From: Amycolatopsis acidiphila
Lineage (GTDB): Bacteria > Actinomycetota > Actinomycetes > Mycobacteriales > Pseudonocardiaceae
Direction: 5' to 3'
Assembly (NCBI RefSeq): GCF_021391495.1
Contig: NZ_CP090063.1
Location: forward strand, 620,001 to 684,000
Length of the DNA stretch: 64,000 nt
The translations under genes were made by a program, and so were the position numbers. The notes under the pieces were generated by a model. The model saw only the letters and a program-made list of their open reading frames with translations. It was not told the DNA's origin and searched no databases. How positions within the stretch are numbered: the stretch's first letter is position 1; each line of letters opens with the position of its first letter. Positions 9,053 through 19,762 of this stretch are shown in pieces.

Positions 9053-10246
9053 GTGGCGAAGGCGAAGTTCGAGCGGAGCAAGCCGCACGTCAACATCGGA
9101 ACCATCGGTCACGTCGACCACGGGAAGACCACTCTGACCGCGGCGATCACCAAGGTTCTGCACGACAAGTACCCGGAGCTCAACGAGTCCCGTGCGTTCG
9201 ACCAGATCGACAACGCGCCGGAGGAGAAGCAGCGCGGTATCACGATCAACATCTCGCACGTCGAGTACCAGACCGAGAAGCGTCACTACGCGCACGTGGA
9301 CGCCCCCGGTCACGCGGACTACATCAAGAACATGATCACCGGTGCCGCCCAGATGGACGGCGCGATCCTGGTGGTCGCCGCGACCGACGGCCCGATGCCG
9401 CAGACCCGTGAGCACGTGCTGCTCGCCCGTCAGGTGGGTGTGCCCTACATCGTGGTGGCGCTGAACAAGGCCGACATGGTCGACGACGAGGAGATCCTCG
9501 AGCTCGTCGAGCTGGAGGTTCGTGAGCTGCTGTCCTCGCAGGAGTTCCCCGGCGACGACGCCCCCGTGGTCAAGGTCTCGGGCCTCAAGGCGCTCGAGGG
9601 CGACGAGAAGTGGGCCGAGTCGGTGCTCGAGCTCATGCAGGCTGTGGACGACAACGTGCCGGACCCGGTGCGTGACCTCGACCGCCCCTTCCTGATGCCG
9701 ATCGAGGACGTCTTCACCATCACCGGCCGCGGCACCGTCGTGACCGGTCGTGTGGAGCGCGGCCAGGTCAACGTCAACGAAGAGGTCGAGATCGTCGGCA
9801 TCAAGGAGAAGTCGCAGAAGACGACTGTCACCGGTGTCGAGATGTTCCGCAAGCTGCTCGACTCGGGCCAGGCCGGTGACAACGTCGGTCTGCTGCTGCG
9901 TGGCATCAAGCGTGAGGACGTCGAGCGCGGCCAGGTCGTCGTGAAGCCCGGCACCACCACTCCGCACACGGAGTTCGAGGGCTCGGTCTACATCCTGTCC
10001 AAGGACGAGGGTGGCCGGCACACGCCGTTCTTCAACAACTACCGCCCGCAGTTCTACTTCCGCACCACGGACGTGACCGGCGTGGTGACCCTCCCCGAGG
10101 GCACCGAGATGGTCATGCCGGGCGACAACACCGAGATCTCGGTGTCGCTGATCCAGCCGGTCGCCATGGACGAGGGTCTGCGGTTCGCCATCCGTGAGGG
10201 TGGCCGGACCGTCGGCGCGGGCCAGGTTACCAAGATCATCAAGTGA
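9053..10246 (+). CDS. tuf: Elongation factor Tu
   Basis: EF-Tu carries aminoacyl-tRNA to the ribosomal A site. The 397-aa product begins [20 protein letters not shown] with G1 GHVDHGKT at residues 19-26. G3 reads DAPGH rather than DCPGH, a substitution common in actinobacteria, and G4 is NKAD. Domains II and III are intact to GQVTKIIK. The GTG start is set by an AGGAGG site (9039-9044). The 127-bp gap after fusA is long enough for a separate tuf promoter, and a strong terminator follows, so tuf may be read both from the operon and alone. Confidence 0.98.
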   Translation: MAKAKFERSKPHVNIGTIGHVDHGKTTLTAAITKVLHDKYPELNESRAFDQIDNAPEEKQRGITINISHVEYQTEKRHYAHVDAPGHADYIKNMITGAAQMDGAILVVAATDGPMPQTREHVLLARQVGVPYIVVALNKADMVDDEEILELVELEVRELLSSQEFPGDDAPVVKVSGLKALEGDEKWAESVLELMQAVDDNVPDPVRDLDRPFLMPIEDVFTITGRGTVVTGRVERGQVNVNEEVEIVGIKEKSQKTTVTGVEMFRKLLDSGQAGDNVGLLLRGIKREDVERGQVVVKPGTTTPHTEFEGSVYILSKDEGGRHTPFFNNYRPQFYFRTTDVTGVVTLPEGTEMVMPGDNTEISVSLIQPVAMDEGLRFAIREGGRTVGAGQVTKIIK

Positions 10247-10252
10247 TTTCCT

Positions 10253-10290
10253 CCCAGTCCCGGGGGCCTATACACCCCCGGGGCTGGGTT
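10253..10290 (+). terminator. Intrinsic terminator of the str operon
   Basis: Fourteen-base arms (10253-10266 and 10275-10288; CCCAGTCCCGGGGG and its complement with one G-U pair) enclose an 8-nt loop directly after tuf. Confidence 0.85.
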
Positions 10291-10330
10291 GCGAAAGCAC
10301 GTGTGCGACACTATTTGGGTTGCTCGTCGC

Positions 10331-10366
10331 AGGGCGGCCGATTCTCATCGCAGATTCGGCCGCCCT
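10331..10366 (+). promoter_or_regulatory. Second perfect hairpin in the tuf-rpsJ gap
   Basis: Perfect 11-bp arms AGGGCGGCCGA (10331-10341) and TCGGCCGCCCT (10356-10366) enclose a 14-nt loop, with no T-run after. A further GATCCC-TAC-GGGATC hairpin lies at 10428-10442. These may be a back-up terminator or structured parts of an S10-operon leader. The surrounding 297 bp hold no credible gene. Confidence 0.5.
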
Positions 10367-10454
10367 GGCGCGAGTGGCCTGGGGCCGGGCTTCTCCGGCA
10401 GGAATCCAGACCAACCGGCACGACAACGATCCCTACGGGATCAGTCTGCACATC

Positions 10455-10473
10455 GGGCGCGACACGCCCGACC
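10455..10473 (+). promoter_or_regulatory. Leader hairpin element shared by rpsL and rpsJ (copy 2)
   Basis: The 14-mer CGACACGCCCGACC (10460-10473) is identical to that upstream of rpsL. Here TCGGGC (10454-10459) pairs with GCCCGA (10466-10471) to make a 6-bp stem. It lies 70 nt before the rpsJ ATG. Confidence 0.5.
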
Positions 10474-10543
10474 GCGTGGACCGGGCAGAAGCCAGTTGAC
10501 GTGCGGAAATAGCGGCACAAGACGGTAAGGACGAGCTGCAACC

Positions 10544-10849
10544 ATGGCGGGACAGAAGATCCGCATCAGGCTCAAGGCCTATGACCACGAGGCGATCGAC
10601 GCCAGCGCGCGCAAGATCGTGGAGACGGTGACGCGCACCGGAGCCTCGGTCGTCGGACCTGTGCCGCTGCCCACCGAGAAGAACGTTTACTGCGTCATCC
10701 GCTCGCCGCACAAGTACAAGGACTCGCGCGAGCACTTCGAGATGCGCACGCACAAGCGTCTGATCGACATCCTCGACCCGACGCCGAAGACGGTCGACGC
10801 GCTGATGCGCATCGACCTGCCGGCGAGCGTCGACGTCAACATCCAGTAA
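10544..10849 (+). CDS. rpsJ: 30S ribosomal protein S10 (NusE)
   Basis: S10 belongs to the 30S head and also acts as NusE in antitermination complexes with NusB. The 101-aa protein ([20 protein letters not shown] to VDVNIQ) is full length, with the conserved GPVPLPTEK loop and [19 protein letters not shown] segment. It is the first gene of the S10 operon, preceded by a 297-bp gap with hairpins and the leader element shared with rpsL. The ATG follows GTAAGGACG. Confidence 0.98.
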
Positions 10850-10880
10850 GCGTTGGGCGAGCGGCGGAGATAAGAGACTC

Positions 10881-11537
10881 ATGTCTGACAGGCAAATGAA
10901 GGGCATTCTGGGCAAGAAGCTCGGCATGACGCAGGTCTTCGGCGAGGGCAACCGGATCGTCCCGGTGACCGTCGTGCAGGCCGGGCCGAATGTCGTCACC
11001 CAGGTGCGTACGAAGGACAACGACGGCTACGAGGCCGTGCAGCTGGCGTTCGGCGCCGTGGACCCCCGCAGGGTCAACAAGCCCGAAACCGGCCACTACG
11101 ACAAGGCGGGCGTGACGCCGCGGCGATACCTCGCCGAGCTGCGTACCACCGACGCGGCCAGCTACGAGATCGGCCAGGAGATCACCGCCGAGGTGTTCCC
11201 CGCCGGTTCGCGCGTGGACGTCACCGGGACCAGCAAGGGCAAGGGCTACGCCGGTGTCATGAAGCGGCACGGCTTCAAGGGCCAGGGCGCCAGCCACGGT
11301 GCGCAGGCCGTGCACCGCAAGCCGGGTTCGATCGGTGGCTGTGCCACCCCCGGCCGCGTCTTCAAGGGCGTGCGGATGGCCGGCCGGATGGGCCACGTCA
11401 AGACCACGACCCAGGGCCTCACCGTGCACGACGTGCGCGCCGAGGACGGCCTGCTGCTGATCAAGGGCGCCGTGCCCGGCGCCAACGGCAGCCTCGTGTT
11501 CGTCAAGACCGCCGCGAAGGGTGGTGCCACCGCATGA
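10881..11537 (+). CDS. rplC: 50S ribosomal protein L3
   Basis: L3 is an early 23S rRNA-binding assembly protein whose extended loop reaches toward the peptidyl transferase centre. The 218-aa product ([20 protein letters not shown]) has the conserved tip [20 protein letters not shown] and the GRMGHVKTT segment. The 3' end overlaps rplD by four bases (ATGA), so the two are translationally coupled. Confidence 0.98.
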   Translation: MSDRQMKGILGKKLGMTQVFGEGNRIVPVTVVQAGPNVVTQVRTKDNDGYEAVQLAFGAVDPRRVNKPETGHYDKAGVTPRRYLAELRTTDAASYEIGQEITAEVFPAGSRVDVTGTSKGKGYAGVMKRHGFKGQGASHGAQAVHRKPGSIGGCATPGRVFKGVRMAGRMGHVKTTTQGLTVHDVRAEDGLLLIKGAVPGANGSLVFVKTAAKGGATA

Positions 11538-12226
11538 CCAGCGTCGAGCTGAAGAACCCGGCCGGCAGCGGCAGTGATTCCGCAGGCAGCCTGGAGCTCC
11601 CGCCCGAGATCTTCGACGTGCAGGCCAACGTGCCGCTGATGCACCAGGTCGTGGTCGGCCAGCTGGCCGCCGCCCGTCAGGGCACCCACGACACCAAGAC
11701 CCGCGGTGAGGTCTCCGGTGGCGGCAAGAAGCCGTACCGGCAGAAGGGCACCGGCCGCGCCCGCCAGGGTTCGACCCGGGCGCCGCAGTTCGCCGGTGGT
11801 GGCACCGTGCACGGCCCCACGCCGCGCGACTACACCCAGCGCACCCCGAAGAAGATGAAGGCCGCCGCTCTGCGTGGCGCCCTCTCCGACCGGGCGCGCG
11901 CGGGCCAGCTGCACGTGGTGACCGAGCTGGTGACGGGCGAGAAGCCCTCCACCAAGGCCGTCAAGACGGCGCTCGCCGCGGTGACCCCCGCCAAGCGGGT
12001 CCTCGTGGTGCTGCACCGCGACGACGAGCTGACCTGGTTGTCGGCACGGAACCTGCCGAACATCCACCTCATCTGGGCGGACCAGCTCAACACCTACGAC
12101 GTGCTGGTCAACGACGACGTGGTGTTCACCAAGGCGGCGTACGACGTCTTCATCGCCGGCCCGGTCAAGGGCAAGAGCGTGAAGGCCTCCGCGACGTCCA
12201 CTGAGGTCGAAGGGAGTGACCAGTGA
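11534..12226 (+). CDS. rplD: 50S ribosomal protein L4
   Basis: L4 binds domain I of 23S rRNA and lines the exit-tunnel constriction with its long loop, seen here as [20 protein letters not shown]. The 230-aa protein has an N-terminal stretch of about 25 extra polar residues before [20 protein letters not shown]. The start ATG overlaps rplC. In E. coli L4 represses the S10 operon; whether that holds here is unknown. The end overlaps rplW by GTGA. Confidence 0.97.
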   Translation: MTSVELKNPAGSGSDSAGSLELPPEIFDVQANVPLMHQVVVGQLAAARQGTHDTKTRGEVSGGGKKPYRQKGTGRARQGSTRAPQFAGGGTVHGPTPRDYTQRTPKKMKAAALRGALSDRARAGQLHVVTELVTGEKPSTKAVKTALAAVTPAKRVLVVLHRDDELTWLSARNLPNIHLIWADQLNTYDVLVNDDVVFTKAAYDVFIAGPVKGKSVKASATSTEVEGSDQ

Positions 12227-12534
12227 GCAGCGTGGCGATCCCCGACCCGCGTGACATCCTGCTCGCGCCGGTGATCTCCGAGAAGTCCTACGGACTGCTC
12301 GAGGACCACAAGTACACGTTCGTCGTCCGGCCGGACGCCAACAAGACCCAGATCAAGATCGCGGTCGAGCAGGTGTTCGGCGTCAAGGTCGTCAGCGTCA
12401 ACACGCTGAACCGGACGGGCAAGCGCAAGCGCACCCGCTACGGCTTCGGCAAGCGCAAGGACACCAAGCGCGCCATCGTGACGCTGTCCGCCGAGAGCAA
12501 GCCGATCGAGATCTTCGGCGGACCCGCCGCGTAA
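12223..12534 (+). CDS. rplW: 50S ribosomal protein L23
   Basis: L23 surrounds the exit of the nascent-chain tunnel and docks trigger factor and SRP. The 103-aa product carries the conserved [18 protein letters not shown]-terminus and the basic loop [19 protein letters not shown]. The GTG start overlaps the rplD stop (GTGA). Confidence 0.97.
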   Translation: MSSVAIPDPRDILLAPVISEKSYGLLEDHKYTFVVRPDANKTQIKIAVEQVFGVKVVSVNTLNRTGKRKRTRYGFGKRKDTKRAIVTLSAESKPIEIFGGPAA

Positions 12535-12549
12535 GGGACTGAGCTGACA

Positions 12550-13383
12550 ATGGGTATTCGCAAGTACAAGCCGACGACGCCGGGCCGTCGTGGCTCGAGT
12601 GTGTCGGACTTCGCCGAGATCACCCGGTCGACGCCGGAGAAGTCGCTGCTGCGCCCGCTGAGCAAGAGCGGTGGCCGCAACGCGTCCGGCAAGATCACCA
12701 CCCGGCACAAGGGTGGCGGCCACAAGCGGGCCTACCGGATCATCGACTTCCGGCGCAACGACAAGGACGGCATCCCGGCCAAGGTCGCGCACATCGAGTA
12801 CGACCCCAACCGGTCCGCCCGGATCGCACTGCTGCACTACGTCGACGGCGAGAAGCGCTACATCATCGCGCCGGAGAAGCTCAAGCAGGGCGACAAGGTG
12901 GAGAGCGGCCCCCGCGCCGACATCAAGCCGGGCAACAACCTGCCGCTGCGCAACATCCCGGTCGGCACCGTGGTGCACGCGATCGAGCTCCGCCCCGGTG
13001 GCGGCGCGAAGATCGCCCGCTCCGCCGGCGCCCGGGTGCAGCTGGTGGCCAAGGACGGGCCGTACGCCCAGCTGCGGATGCCCTCGGGCGAGATCCGCAA
13101 CGTGGACGTGCGCAACCGCGCCACGATCGGCGAGGTCGGCAACTCCGACCACGCCAACATCAACTGGGGCAAGGCGGGCCGCAACCGCTGGCGCGGCAAG
13201 CGCCCGACCGTCCGTGGTGTCGTGATGAACCCGGTCGACCACCCGCACGGTGGTGGTGAGGGCAAGACCTCCGGTGGCCGCCACCCGGTGAACCCGAACG
13301 GCAAGCCCGAGGGTCGTACCCGTCGTCGCAAGCCGTCCGACCAACTGATCGTCCGCCGCCGGCGTACCGGCAAGAAGCGCTGA
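12550..13383 (+). CDS. rplB: 50S ribosomal protein L2
   Basis: L2 is needed for subunit association and peptidyl transferase assembly. The 277-aa protein ([20 protein letters not shown]) has the full OB and SH3-like domains and the hallmark C-terminal motif [20 protein letters not shown], including the conserved His. The length is typical. It starts 15 nt after rplW. Confidence 0.98.
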   Translation: MGIRKYKPTTPGRRGSSVSDFAEITRSTPEKSLLRPLSKSGGRNASGKITTRHKGGGHKRAYRIIDFRRNDKDGIPAKVAHIEYDPNRSARIALLHYVDGEKRYIIAPEKLKQGDKVESGPRADIKPGNNLPLRNIPVGTVVHAIELRPGGGAKIARSAGARVQLVAKDGPYAQLRMPSGEIRNVDVRNRATIGEVGNSDHANINWGKAGRNRWRGKRPTVRGVVMNPVDHPHGGGEGKTSGGRHPVNPNGKPEGRTRRRKPSDQLIVRRRRTGKKR

Positions 13384-13401
13384 GCAGGGAGGTAGAAGAA
13401 T

Positions 13402-13683
13402 ATGCCGCGCAGCCTGAAAAAAGGCCCGTTCGTGGACGACCACCTGCTCAAGAAGGTGGACGCCCTCAACGAGTCGGGCAAGAAGACGGTGATCAAGACG
13501 TGGTCCCGCCGGTCCACGATCATCCCCGACATGCTGGGGCACACGATCGCCGTGCACGACGGCCGCAAGCACGTCCCGGTGTTCGTCACCGAGGCGATGG
13601 TGGGTCACAAGCTGGGCGAGTTCGCCCCGACGCGGACCTTCAAGGGCCACATCAAGGACGACCGCAAGTCGCGCCGTCGCTGA
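13402..13683 (+). CDS. rpsS: 30S ribosomal protein S19
   Basis: S19 forms the S13-S19 bridge in the 30S head. The 93-aa product begins [20 protein letters not shown] and contains [20 protein letters not shown] and the [18 protein letters not shown] signature. A GGGAGG site precedes the ATG. Confidence 0.98.
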   Translation: MPRSLKKGPFVDDHLLKKVDALNESGKKTVIKTWSRRSTIIPDMLGHTIAVHDGRKHVPVFVTEAMVGHKLGEFAPTRTFKGHIKDDRKSRRR

Positions 13684-13710
13684 GCGCGCACCGAGAAGAG
13701 GAACTAACGA

Positions 13711-14118
13711 ATGAGTGCCCAGAAAGACGCTACGGCCGAGGCTCTGCCTGTGGCCCACGCGCGGGCTCGCTTCGTCCGGGACTCGCCGATGAAGGTGCGC
13801 CGGGTGATCGAGCTGATCAAGGGTCGTAACGCCCAGGAGGCGCTGGCGATCCTGCGGTTCGCGCCGCAGGCCGCCAGCGAGCCGGTGGCGAAGGTGCTCG
13901 CGAGCGCCATGGCCAACGCGGAGAACAACCTGGACCTGGACCCCGAGACGCTGTGGGTGAAGAACGCCTACGCCGACGAGGGTCCGACGCTCAAGCGCAT
14001 CCGCCCGCGTGCCCAGGGGCGTGCGTACCGGATCCGCAAGCGGACGAGCCACATCACGGTCGAGGTCGAGTCCCGCCCTGAGGCCAAGAAGAGCGGTAAG
14101 AAGAAGGGTGGCCGGTAG
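13711..14118 (+). CDS. rplV: 50S ribosomal protein L22
   Basis: L22 contacts all 23S domains and forms the exit-tunnel constriction with L4; changes in its loop give macrolide resistance. The 135-aa protein contains the tunnel hairpin [20 protein letters not shown] and a Lys-rich tail ([10 protein letters not shown]). Its TAG stop overlaps the rpsC GTG by one base. Confidence 0.98.
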   Translation: MSAQKDATAEALPVAHARARFVRDSPMKVRRVIELIKGRNAQEALAILRFAPQAASEPVAKVLASAMANAENNLDLDPETLWVKNAYADEGPTLKRIRPRAQGRAYRIRKRTSHITVEVESRPEAKKSGKKKGGR

Positions 14119-14966
14119 TGGGCCAGAAGATCAACCCGCACGGCTTCCGGCTCGGGATCACCACGGACTGGAAGTCCCGTTGGTACGCCGACAAGCAGTA
14201 CGCGGAGTACGTGGCCGAGGACGTCAAGATCCGCAAGCTGCTCTCCACGGGCATGGAGCGCGCCGGCATCTCCAAGGTCGAGATCGAGCGCACCCGTGAC
14301 CGCGTCCGCGTCGACATCCACACCGCCCGGCCGGGCATCGTCATCGGCCGCCGCGGCGCGGAGGCCGACCGCATCCGTGGCGCGCTGGAGAAGCTGACCA
14401 AGAAGCAGGTGCAGCTGAACATCCTCGAGGTGAAGAACCCCGAGGCCGACGCCCAGCTCGTCGCGCAGGGTGTCGCGGAGCAGCTGTCCAACCGCGTGGC
14501 GTTCCGCCGCGCGATGCGCAAGGCGATCCAGACCTCCATGCGTTCGCCGCAGGTCAAGGGCATCCGCGTGCAGTGCGGCGGTCGTCTCGGCGGCGCCGAG
14601 ATGTCCCGTTCCGAGCACTACCGCGACGGCCGGGTCCCGCTGCACACGCTGCGTGCGGACATCGACTACGGCTTCTTCGAGGCCCGCACCACCTTCGGCC
14701 GGATCGGCGTGAAGGTGTGGATCTACAAGGGCGACATCGTCGGTGGCCTGAAGGCCAAGGCGGAGCGCGACAACGCCGCGGCCGCCGAGCGCGCGCCGCG
14801 CCGCGACCGTCCGTCCCGCCCGCGTCGCTCCGGCTCCTCGGGCACCACGCCGACCTCCACCGAGGCCGGCCGGGCCGCGGCCGCCGCCAAGACTGACATG
14901 GACGTCGCGACCAGCGAAGCCCCTGCGCAGGGCAAGCCGGACGCGGCCGAGAAGACGGAGGGCTGA
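14118..14966 (+). CDS. rpsC: 30S ribosomal protein S3
   Basis: S3 lines the mRNA entry channel and has helicase-like activity with S4. At 282 aa it is about 50 residues longer than the E. coli protein. The extra C-terminal part is Ala/Arg/Ser-rich and low in complexity (from about residue 225), as usual in actinobacteria. The KH domain motif [20 protein letters not shown] is intact. The GTG start overlaps the rplV stop. Confidence 0.98.
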   Translation: MGQKINPHGFRLGITTDWKSRWYADKQYAEYVAEDVKIRKLLSTGMERAGISKVEIERTRDRVRVDIHTARPGIVIGRRGAEADRIRGALEKLTKKQVQLNILEVKNPEADAQLVAQGVAEQLSNRVAFRRAMRKAIQTSMRSPQVKGIRVQCGGRLGGAEMSRSEHYRDGRVPLHTLRADIDYGFFEARTTFGRIGVKVWIYKGDIVGGLKAKAERDNAAAAERAPRRDRPSRPRRSGSSGTTPTSTEAGRAAAAAKTDMDVATSEAPAQGKPDAAEKTEG

Positions 14967-14969
14967 GGC

Positions 14970-15389
14970 GTGCTCGTCCCACGCAAGGTCAAGCACCGCA
15001 AGCAGCACCACCCGAAGCGCACCGGTGCCGCCACGGGCGGCACGAAGGTGACCTTCGGCGAGTACGGCATTCAGGCGCTTGAACACGCTTACGTGACCAA
15101 CCGGCAGATCGAGTCCGCTCGTATCGCCATGACCCGGCACATCAAGCGTGGCGGCAAGATCTGGATCAACATCTTCCCGGACCGCCCGCTGACCAAGAAG
15201 CCGGCCGAAACCCGCATGGGTTCCGGTAAGGGTTCGCCGGAGTGGTGGATCGCCAACGTCAAGCCGGGCCGCGTGATGTTCGAGATGAGCTTCCCGAACG
15301 AGCAGACCGCCCGCGAGGCGTTGCGTCGCGCGATCCACAAGCTGCCCATGAAGTGCCGCATCGTGACCCGTGAAGGTGGTGAGTTCTGA
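14970..15389 (+). CDS. rplP: 50S ribosomal protein L16
   Basis: L16 positions the A-site tRNA near the peptidyl transferase centre. The 139-aa product starts at a GTG ([19 protein letters not shown]) and shows the conserved [20 protein letters not shown] segment. It overlaps rpmC by one base (TGATG). Confidence 0.98.
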   Translation: MLVPRKVKHRKQHHPKRTGAATGGTKVTFGEYGIQALEHAYVTNRQIESARIAMTRHIKRGGKIWINIFPDRPLTKKPAETRMGSGKGSPEWWIANVKPGRVMFEMSFPNEQTAREALRRAIHKLPMKCRIVTREGGEF

Positions 15390-15637
15390 TGGCGAAAGCC
15401 GGAGTCGCTCCCTCGGAGCTGCGCGAGCTCACCAACGAGGAGCTCGTGCTGCGCCTGAAGGAGGCCAAGGAGGAGCTGTTCAACCTCCGCTTCCAGATGG
15501 CCACCGGGCAGTTGGACAACAACCGTCGGCTGCGCACCGTGCGCACCGACATCGCGCGGATCTACACGATCATGCGTGAGCGGGAGCTCGGCCTGTCCGT
15601 CTCCCCCGACGGCGAAGATGAAGAGGGTGCTGCCTGA
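15389..15637 (+). CDS. rpmC: 50S ribosomal protein L29
   Basis: L29 is a helical hairpin next to L23 at the tunnel exit. The 82-aa product has the family core [20 protein letters not shown] and [15 protein letters not shown], plus an acidic actinobacterial tail ([11 protein letters not shown]). Start and stop overlap the neighbouring genes by one base each. Confidence 0.97.
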   Translation: MAKAGVAPSELRELTNEELVLRLKEAKEELFNLRFQMATGQLDNNRRLRTVRTDIARIYTIMRERELGLSVSPDGEDEEGAA

Positions 15638-15942
15638 TGGGTGAGCAGACCGAAGAGCTCGCGAAGCAGCCGGTGCAGAGCGCGGAGAGCGGTCGTAACT
15701 ACCGCAAGGTCCGCGAGGGCTACGTGGTCTCGGACAAGATGGACAAGACCATCGTGGTCGAGCTCGAGGACCGCAAGAAGCACCGCCGGTACGCCAAGGT
15801 CGTCCGCTCCACCAGCAAGGTGAAGGCGCACGACGAGGAGAACACCGCCGGCGAAGGCGACCGCGTGATTCTCATGGAGACCCGCCCGCTGTCGGCCACC
15901 AAGCGGTGGCGGCTCGTGCGAGTCGTGGAGAAGGCCAAGTAA
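15637..15942 (+). CDS. rpsQ: 30S ribosomal protein S17
   Basis: S17 is a small OB-fold primary binding protein of the 16S 5' domain. The 101-aa product has a 20-residue polar N-terminal extension before the core [20 protein letters not shown]. The C-terminus [19 protein letters not shown] is typical. A 72-bp gap to rplN follows. Confidence 0.97.
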   Translation: MGEQTEELAKQPVQSAESGRNYRKVREGYVVSDKMDKTIVVELEDRKKHRRYAKVVRSTSKVKAHDEENTAGEGDRVILMETRPLSATKRWRLVRVVEKAK

Positions 15943-16014
15943 GCAGGGGCTCGTTCCCTATCCGTTCCGCCAGGCTCGCCAGAGCGAGAACCGGCGAGAC
16001 ATACAGGAGTTGAC

Positions 16015-16383
16015 GTGATCCAGCAGGAGTCGCGACTGCGAGTCGCCGACAACACGGGTGCCAAGGAGATCCTCTGCATCCGCGTGCTCGGCGGTTCGGG
16101 GCGGCGCTACGCGGGTATCGGCGACATCATCGTCGCCACCGTTAAGGACGCCATCCCGGCTGCCGGGGTGAAGAAGGGTGACGTGGTCAAGGCCGTCGTC
16201 GTCCGCACGGTGAAGGAGCGGCGTCGCCCGGACGGCTCCTACATCCGGTTCGACGAGAACGCCGCGGTGCTCATCAAGAACGACAACGAGCCGCGTGGGA
16301 CCCGTATCTTCGGTCCGGTCGGCCGTGAACTGCGCGACCGGAAGTTCATGAAGATCATCTCGCTGGCTCCGGAGGTGCTCTGA
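16015..16383 (+). CDS. rplN: 50S ribosomal protein L14
   Basis: L14 binds 23S rRNA at the subunit interface and is the docking site of the silencing factor RsfS. The 122-aa product ([20 protein letters not shown]) is full length from a GTG start preceded by CAGGAG. The signature [20 protein letters not shown] is present. Confidence 0.98.
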   Translation: MIQQESRLRVADNTGAKEILCIRVLGGSGRRYAGIGDIIVATVKDAIPAAGVKKGDVVKAVVVRTVKERRRPDGSYIRFDENAAVLIKNDNEPRGTRIFGPVGRELRDRKFMKIISLAPEVL

Positions 16384-16385
16384 AC

Positions 16386-16700
16386 ATGAAGGTCAAGAAG
16401 GGCGACACGGTCGTCGTCATCTCGGGCAAGGACAAGGGCGCCAAGGGCAAGGTCATCCAGGCCTACCCGGAGCGGCAGCGCGTGCTGGTCGAGGGCGTGA
16501 ACCGGATCAAGAAGCACACCCGGATCACCCAGACCCAGCGGGGCGCGCAGTCGGGCGGCATCGTCACCCAGGAGGCGGCGATCCACGTGTCGAACGTGAT
16601 GGTCGTCGACTCGGACGGCAAGCCGACCCGCGTGGGCTACCGCGTCGGCGAGGACGGCAAGAAGGTTCGCGTCGCGCGCAGGACCGGTAAGGACATCTGA
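16386..16700 (+). CDS. rplX: 50S ribosomal protein L24
   Basis: L24 is an assembly initiator with a KOW motif ([20 protein letters not shown]). The length of 104 aa is standard. It starts 2 nt after rplN and overlaps rplE by one base (TGATG). Confidence 0.98.
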   Translation: MKVKKGDTVVVISGKDKGAKGKVIQAYPERQRVLVEGVNRIKKHTRITQTQRGAQSGGIVTQEAAIHVSNVMVVDSDGKPTRVGYRVGEDGKKVRVARRTGKDI

Positions 16701-17263
16701 TGACGACCGCAGAGAAAATCGTGCCGCGGTTGAAGACCCGCTACCGCGAGCAGATCAAGAGCGACCTCCAGAAGGAGTTCAGCTACGCCAACGTGCACCA
16801 GATCCCTGGCGTGGTGAAGGTCGTCGTCAACATGGGCGTCGGCGACGCCGCGCGGGACAGCAAGCTGATCGAGGGCGCCATCCGCGACCTGGCCACCATC
16901 ACCGGGCAGAAGCCCGAGGTGCGCAAGGCGCGCAAGTCCATCGCGCAGTTCAAGCTGCGCGAGGGCCAGCCCATCGGCGCCCGCGTCACGCTGCGCGGGG
17001 ACCGCATGTGGGAGTTCCTGGACCGGCTGCTGAGCATCGCGCTGCCGCGTATCCGTGACTTCCGCGGGCTTTCGCCGAAGCAGTTCGACGGCAACGGCAA
17101 CTACACCTTCGGTCTCAACGAGCAGTCGATGTTCCACGAGATCGACCCCGACGCCATCGACCGCCCCCGCGGCATGGACGTCACCGTTGTGACCACCGCT
17201 ACCACCGATGACGAGGGCCGCGCGTTGCTTCGCAAGCTCGGCTTTCCGTTCAGGGAGGCCTAA
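16700..17263 (+). CDS. rplE: 50S ribosomal protein L5
   Basis: L5 belongs to the central protuberance and binds 5S rRNA with L18. The 187-aa product shows [20 protein letters not shown], the Arg-rich [20 protein letters not shown] segment and the C-terminal [15 protein letters not shown] motif. The start overlaps rplX; rpsN follows after 3 nt. Confidence 0.98.
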   Translation: MTTAEKIVPRLKTRYREQIKSDLQKEFSYANVHQIPGVVKVVVNMGVGDAARDSKLIEGAIRDLATITGQKPEVRKARKSIAQFKLREGQPIGARVTLRGDRMWEFLDRLLSIALPRIRDFRGLSPKQFDGNGNYTFGLNEQSMFHEIDPDAIDRPRGMDVTVVTTATTDDEGRALLRKLGFPFREA

Positions 17264-17266
17264 GCC

Positions 17267-17452
17267 ATGGCCAAGAAGGCACTGATCGCCAAGGCCGCGC
17301 GCAAGCCGAAGTTCAAGGTGCGCGCCTACACCCGTTGCAACCGCTGTGGCCGGCCGCACTCGGTCTTCCGCAAGTTCGGACTGTGCCGGGTGTGCCTGCG
17401 CGAGATGGCGCACGCGGGCGAACTGCCCGGCGTGTCCAAGTCCAGCTGGTAA
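17267..17452 (+). CDS. rpsN: 30S ribosomal protein S14, zinc-binding (type Z)
   Basis: This is the short 61-aa form with four zinc-ligating cysteines: CNRC (residues 24-27) and CRVC (40-43). Actinobacteria often keep a second, zinc-free S14 elsewhere for zinc starvation; none is present in this window. The C-terminus [11 protein letters not shown] is family-typical. An 82-bp gap to rpsH follows. Confidence 0.98.
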   Translation: MAKKALIAKAARKPKFKVRAYTRCNRCGRPHSVFRKFGLCRVCLREMAHAGELPGVSKSSW

Positions 17453-17534
17453 TCCAAGAACTTTCAGGCTCCCACTTCGCCACAGGCCCACGGTCCGTCC
17501 GCGGGAACCAGGCGAGAAAGGTTGACAGGTCACC

Positions 17535-17933
17535 ATGACGATGACCGACCCGATCGCAGACTTCTTGACTCGTCTGCGCAACGCCAACTCGGCGTACCAC
17601 GACGAGGTCGTGCTGCCCCACTCGAAGCTCAAGGCGAACATCGCGGAGATCCTCAAGCGCGAGGGTTACATCGCGAGCTACCGCTCCGAGCCGGGCGAGA
17701 AGCACAAGAACCTCGTCGTCGAACTGAAGTACGGCCGCAACCGCGAGCGCAGCATCGCGGGTCTGCGCCGGGTGTCCAAGCCGGGGCTTCGGGTGTACGC
17801 CAAGTCCACCGAGCTGCCCAGCGTGCTCGGCGGCCTCGGCATCGCGATCATCTCGACGTCCGGCGGTCTGCAGACCGACCGGCAGGCCAAGCGCAACGGC
17901 GTGGGCGGGGAAGTCCTCGCCTACGTCTGGTGA
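17535..17933 (+). CDS. rpsH: 30S ribosomal protein S8
   Basis: S8 binds the central domain of 16S rRNA and in E. coli represses the spc operon. The 132-aa product ([20 protein letters not shown]) has the C-terminal signature [23 protein letters not shown] codons at 17535 and 17541 are both possible; the first is taken. Confidence 0.98.
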   Translation: MTMTDPIADFLTRLRNANSAYHDEVVLPHSKLKANIAEILKREGYIASYRSEPGEKHKNLVVELKYGRNRERSIAGLRRVSKPGLRVYAKSTELPSVLGGLGIAIISTSGGLQTDRQAKRNGVGGEVLAYVW

Positions 17934-17949
17934 GGAAGGGAGAGTAGGC

Positions 17950-18489
17950 ATGTCACGTATCGGAAAGCTGCCGATTCCCGTCCCTTCCGGGGTCGAGGTG
18001 ACCATCGACGGCCAGCACATCGCGGTCAAGGGGCCCAAGGGCACCCTGTCGCACACCATCGCCGAGCCGATCATCGTCGAGCGCGACGAGGACGGCACGT
18101 TGCAGGTGAAGCGGCCTGACGACGAGCGCGAGAGCAAGGCACTGCACGGCCTCACCCGCACCCTGGTGAACAACCTGGTGGTGGGCGTGACCGACGGGTA
18201 CGAGAAGAAGCTCGAGATCCACGGTGTCGGTTACCGCGTGCAGGCCAAGGGCAAGGACCTCGAGTTCGCCCTCGGCTACAGCCACCCGGTGCTGATCGAG
18301 GCCCCGGAGGGCATCACCTTCAAGGTGGAGACCCCGACCCGGTTCTCGGTGTCCGGCATCGACAAGCAGCAGGTCGGCCAGACGGCCGCGGTGATCCGTC
18401 GCCTGCGCCGCCCCGACCCGTACAAGGGCAAGGGGCTGCGCTACGAGGGTGAGCGCATCCGTCGCAAGGTCGGAAAGACGGGTAAGTAG
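17950..18489 (+). CDS. rplF: 50S ribosomal protein L6
   Basis: L6 lies by the sarcin-ricin loop and the factor-binding site. The 179-aa product begins [20 protein letters not shown] and ends with the signature [28 protein letters not shown] site precedes the ATG. Confidence 0.98.
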   Translation: MSRIGKLPIPVPSGVEVTIDGQHIAVKGPKGTLSHTIAEPIIVERDEDGTLQVKRPDDERESKALHGLTRTLVNNLVVGVTDGYEKKLEIHGVGYRVQAKGKDLEFALGYSHPVLIEAPEGITFKVETPTRFSVSGIDKQQVGQTAAVIRRLRRPDPYKGKGLRYEGERIRRKVGKTGK

Positions 18490-18492
18490 GCC

Positions 18493-18894
18493 ATGACTGA
18501 AACGGCAGCAACTACGCGGAAGCCGATCGGCAAGGACGTTTCGACCCGGCGCCGCGTCGCGAAGACGCGTCGGCACTTCCGGCTCCGCAAGAAGATCAGC
18601 GGCACCGCGCAGCGGCCGCGGCTCTCGGTCAAGCGGTCCTCGCGGCACATCTACGTCCAGGTGATCGACGACCTGACCGGCCACACGCTGGCCGCGGCGT
18701 CGACCATGGAGGCCGATGTGCGCGCCGTGGAAGGCGACAAGAAGGCCAAGGCCGCCAAGGCCGGCGAGCTGGTCGCCGCCCGTGCGAAGAACGCGGGCAT
18801 CTCGGGTGTCGTGTTCGACCACGGTGGCAACGGCTACCACGGTCGCATCGCGGCGCTGGCCGACGCCGCCCGTGAGGGCGGGTTGGAGTTCTAG
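18493..18894 (+). CDS. rplR: 50S ribosomal protein L18
   Basis: L18 binds 5S rRNA in the central protuberance. The 133-aa product has an N-terminal basic stretch ([20 protein letters not shown]), the [18 protein letters not shown] core and the C-terminal [20 protein letters not shown] motif. Confidence 0.98.
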   Translation: MTETAATTRKPIGKDVSTRRRVAKTRRHFRLRKKISGTAQRPRLSVKRSSRHIYVQVIDDLTGHTLAAASTMEADVRAVEGDKKAKAAKAGELVAARAKNAGISGVVFDHGGNGYHGRIAALADAAREGGLEF

Positions 18895-18930
18895 TCCGAT
18901 GCACGAGCACGTGAATGGAAGGAAAGCCTG

Positions 18931-19575
18931 ATGCCGGGACGTACACGGCAATTCGGCGGCGGGCAGGGCGGACCGGGCGGTCAGGGCGGCAACGACCGCG
19001 GTGACCGCCGGGACCGCAGGGACCGTCGCGACAGTGGCCGTGGCGGGGCCGGCCAGGAGAAGACCCCGCACCTCGAGCGCGTGGTCGCGATCAACCGCGT
19101 CGCCAAGGTGGTCAAGGGTGGCCGTCGCTTCAGCTTCACCGCACTGGTGGTCGTCGGCGACGGCGACGGTCAGGTCGGCGTCGGCTACGGCAAGGCCAAG
19201 GAGGTGCCCGCGGCGATCGCCAAGGGCGTCGAGGAGGCGAAGAAGAACTTCTTCCGCGTTCCTCGGATCGCCGGCACCATCCCGCACCCGATCCAGGGTG
19301 AGGACGCCGCCGGTGTGGTCCTGCTCCGTCCGGCCAGCGCCGGTACCGGTGTGATCGCCGGTGGCCCGGTGCGCGCGGTGCTGGAGTGCGCGGGCGTGCA
19401 CGACGTGCTGTCCAAGTCGCTCGGCAGTGACAACGCGATCAACATCGTGCACGCGACCGTGGCGGCCCTGAAGGGCCTGCAGCGTCCCGAGGAGGTGGCG
19501 GCCCGCCGTGGCCTGCCGCTCGAGGACGTCGCGCCGGCCCGGATGCTGCGCCAGCGTGCGGGACAGGGGGTCTGA
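18931..19575 (+). CDS. rpsE: 30S ribosomal protein S5
   Basis: S5 sits at the mRNA entry site and influences decoding accuracy. The 214-aa protein has an N-terminal Gly/Arg/Asp-rich extension of about 40 residues, usual in actinobacteria, before the double-stranded RNA-binding fold ([20 protein letters not shown]). The signature [20 protein letters not shown] is intact. Confidence 0.98.
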   Translation: MPGRTRQFGGGQGGPGGQGGNDRGDRRDRRDRRDSGRGGAGQEKTPHLERVVAINRVAKVVKGGRRFSFTALVVVGDGDGQVGVGYGKAKEVPAAIAKGVEEAKKNFFRVPRIAGTIPHPIQGEDAAGVVLLRPASAGTGVIAGGPVRAVLECAGVHDVLSKSLGSDNAINIVHATVAALKGLQRPEEVAARRGLPLEDVAPARMLRQRAGQGV

Positions 19576-19576
19576 C

Positions 19577-19762
19577 ATGGCTCAGGTCAAGGTCACCCAG
19601 GTCAAGAGCAAGATCGGCACGAAGCAGAACCACCGGGAATCGCTGCGGACCCTCGGCCTGCACAAGATCCGGCAGTCCGTGGTCCGGGAGGACACCCCCC
19701 AGGTCCGTGGCCTGATCCACACGGTGCGTCACCTCGTGACAGTTGAGGAGGTGCAGGCATGA
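19577..19762 (+). CDS. rpmD: 50S ribosomal protein L30
   Basis: The 61-aa product ([20 protein letters not shown] to [10 protein letters not shown]) is the standard bacterial L30. The start is the ATG at 19577, one base after the rpsE stop; the longer open frame upstream runs inside rpsE. It overlaps rplO by four bases (ATGA). Confidence 0.98.
   Translation: MAQVKVTQVKSKIGTKQNHRESLRTLGLHKIRQSVVREDTPQVRGLIHTVRHLVTVEEVQA

Noticed and set aside
10194..10528. Small ORFs in the tuf-rpsJ gap
   Set aside because: They run through the tuf terminator hairpin, lack ribosome binding sites and have no sensible composition.
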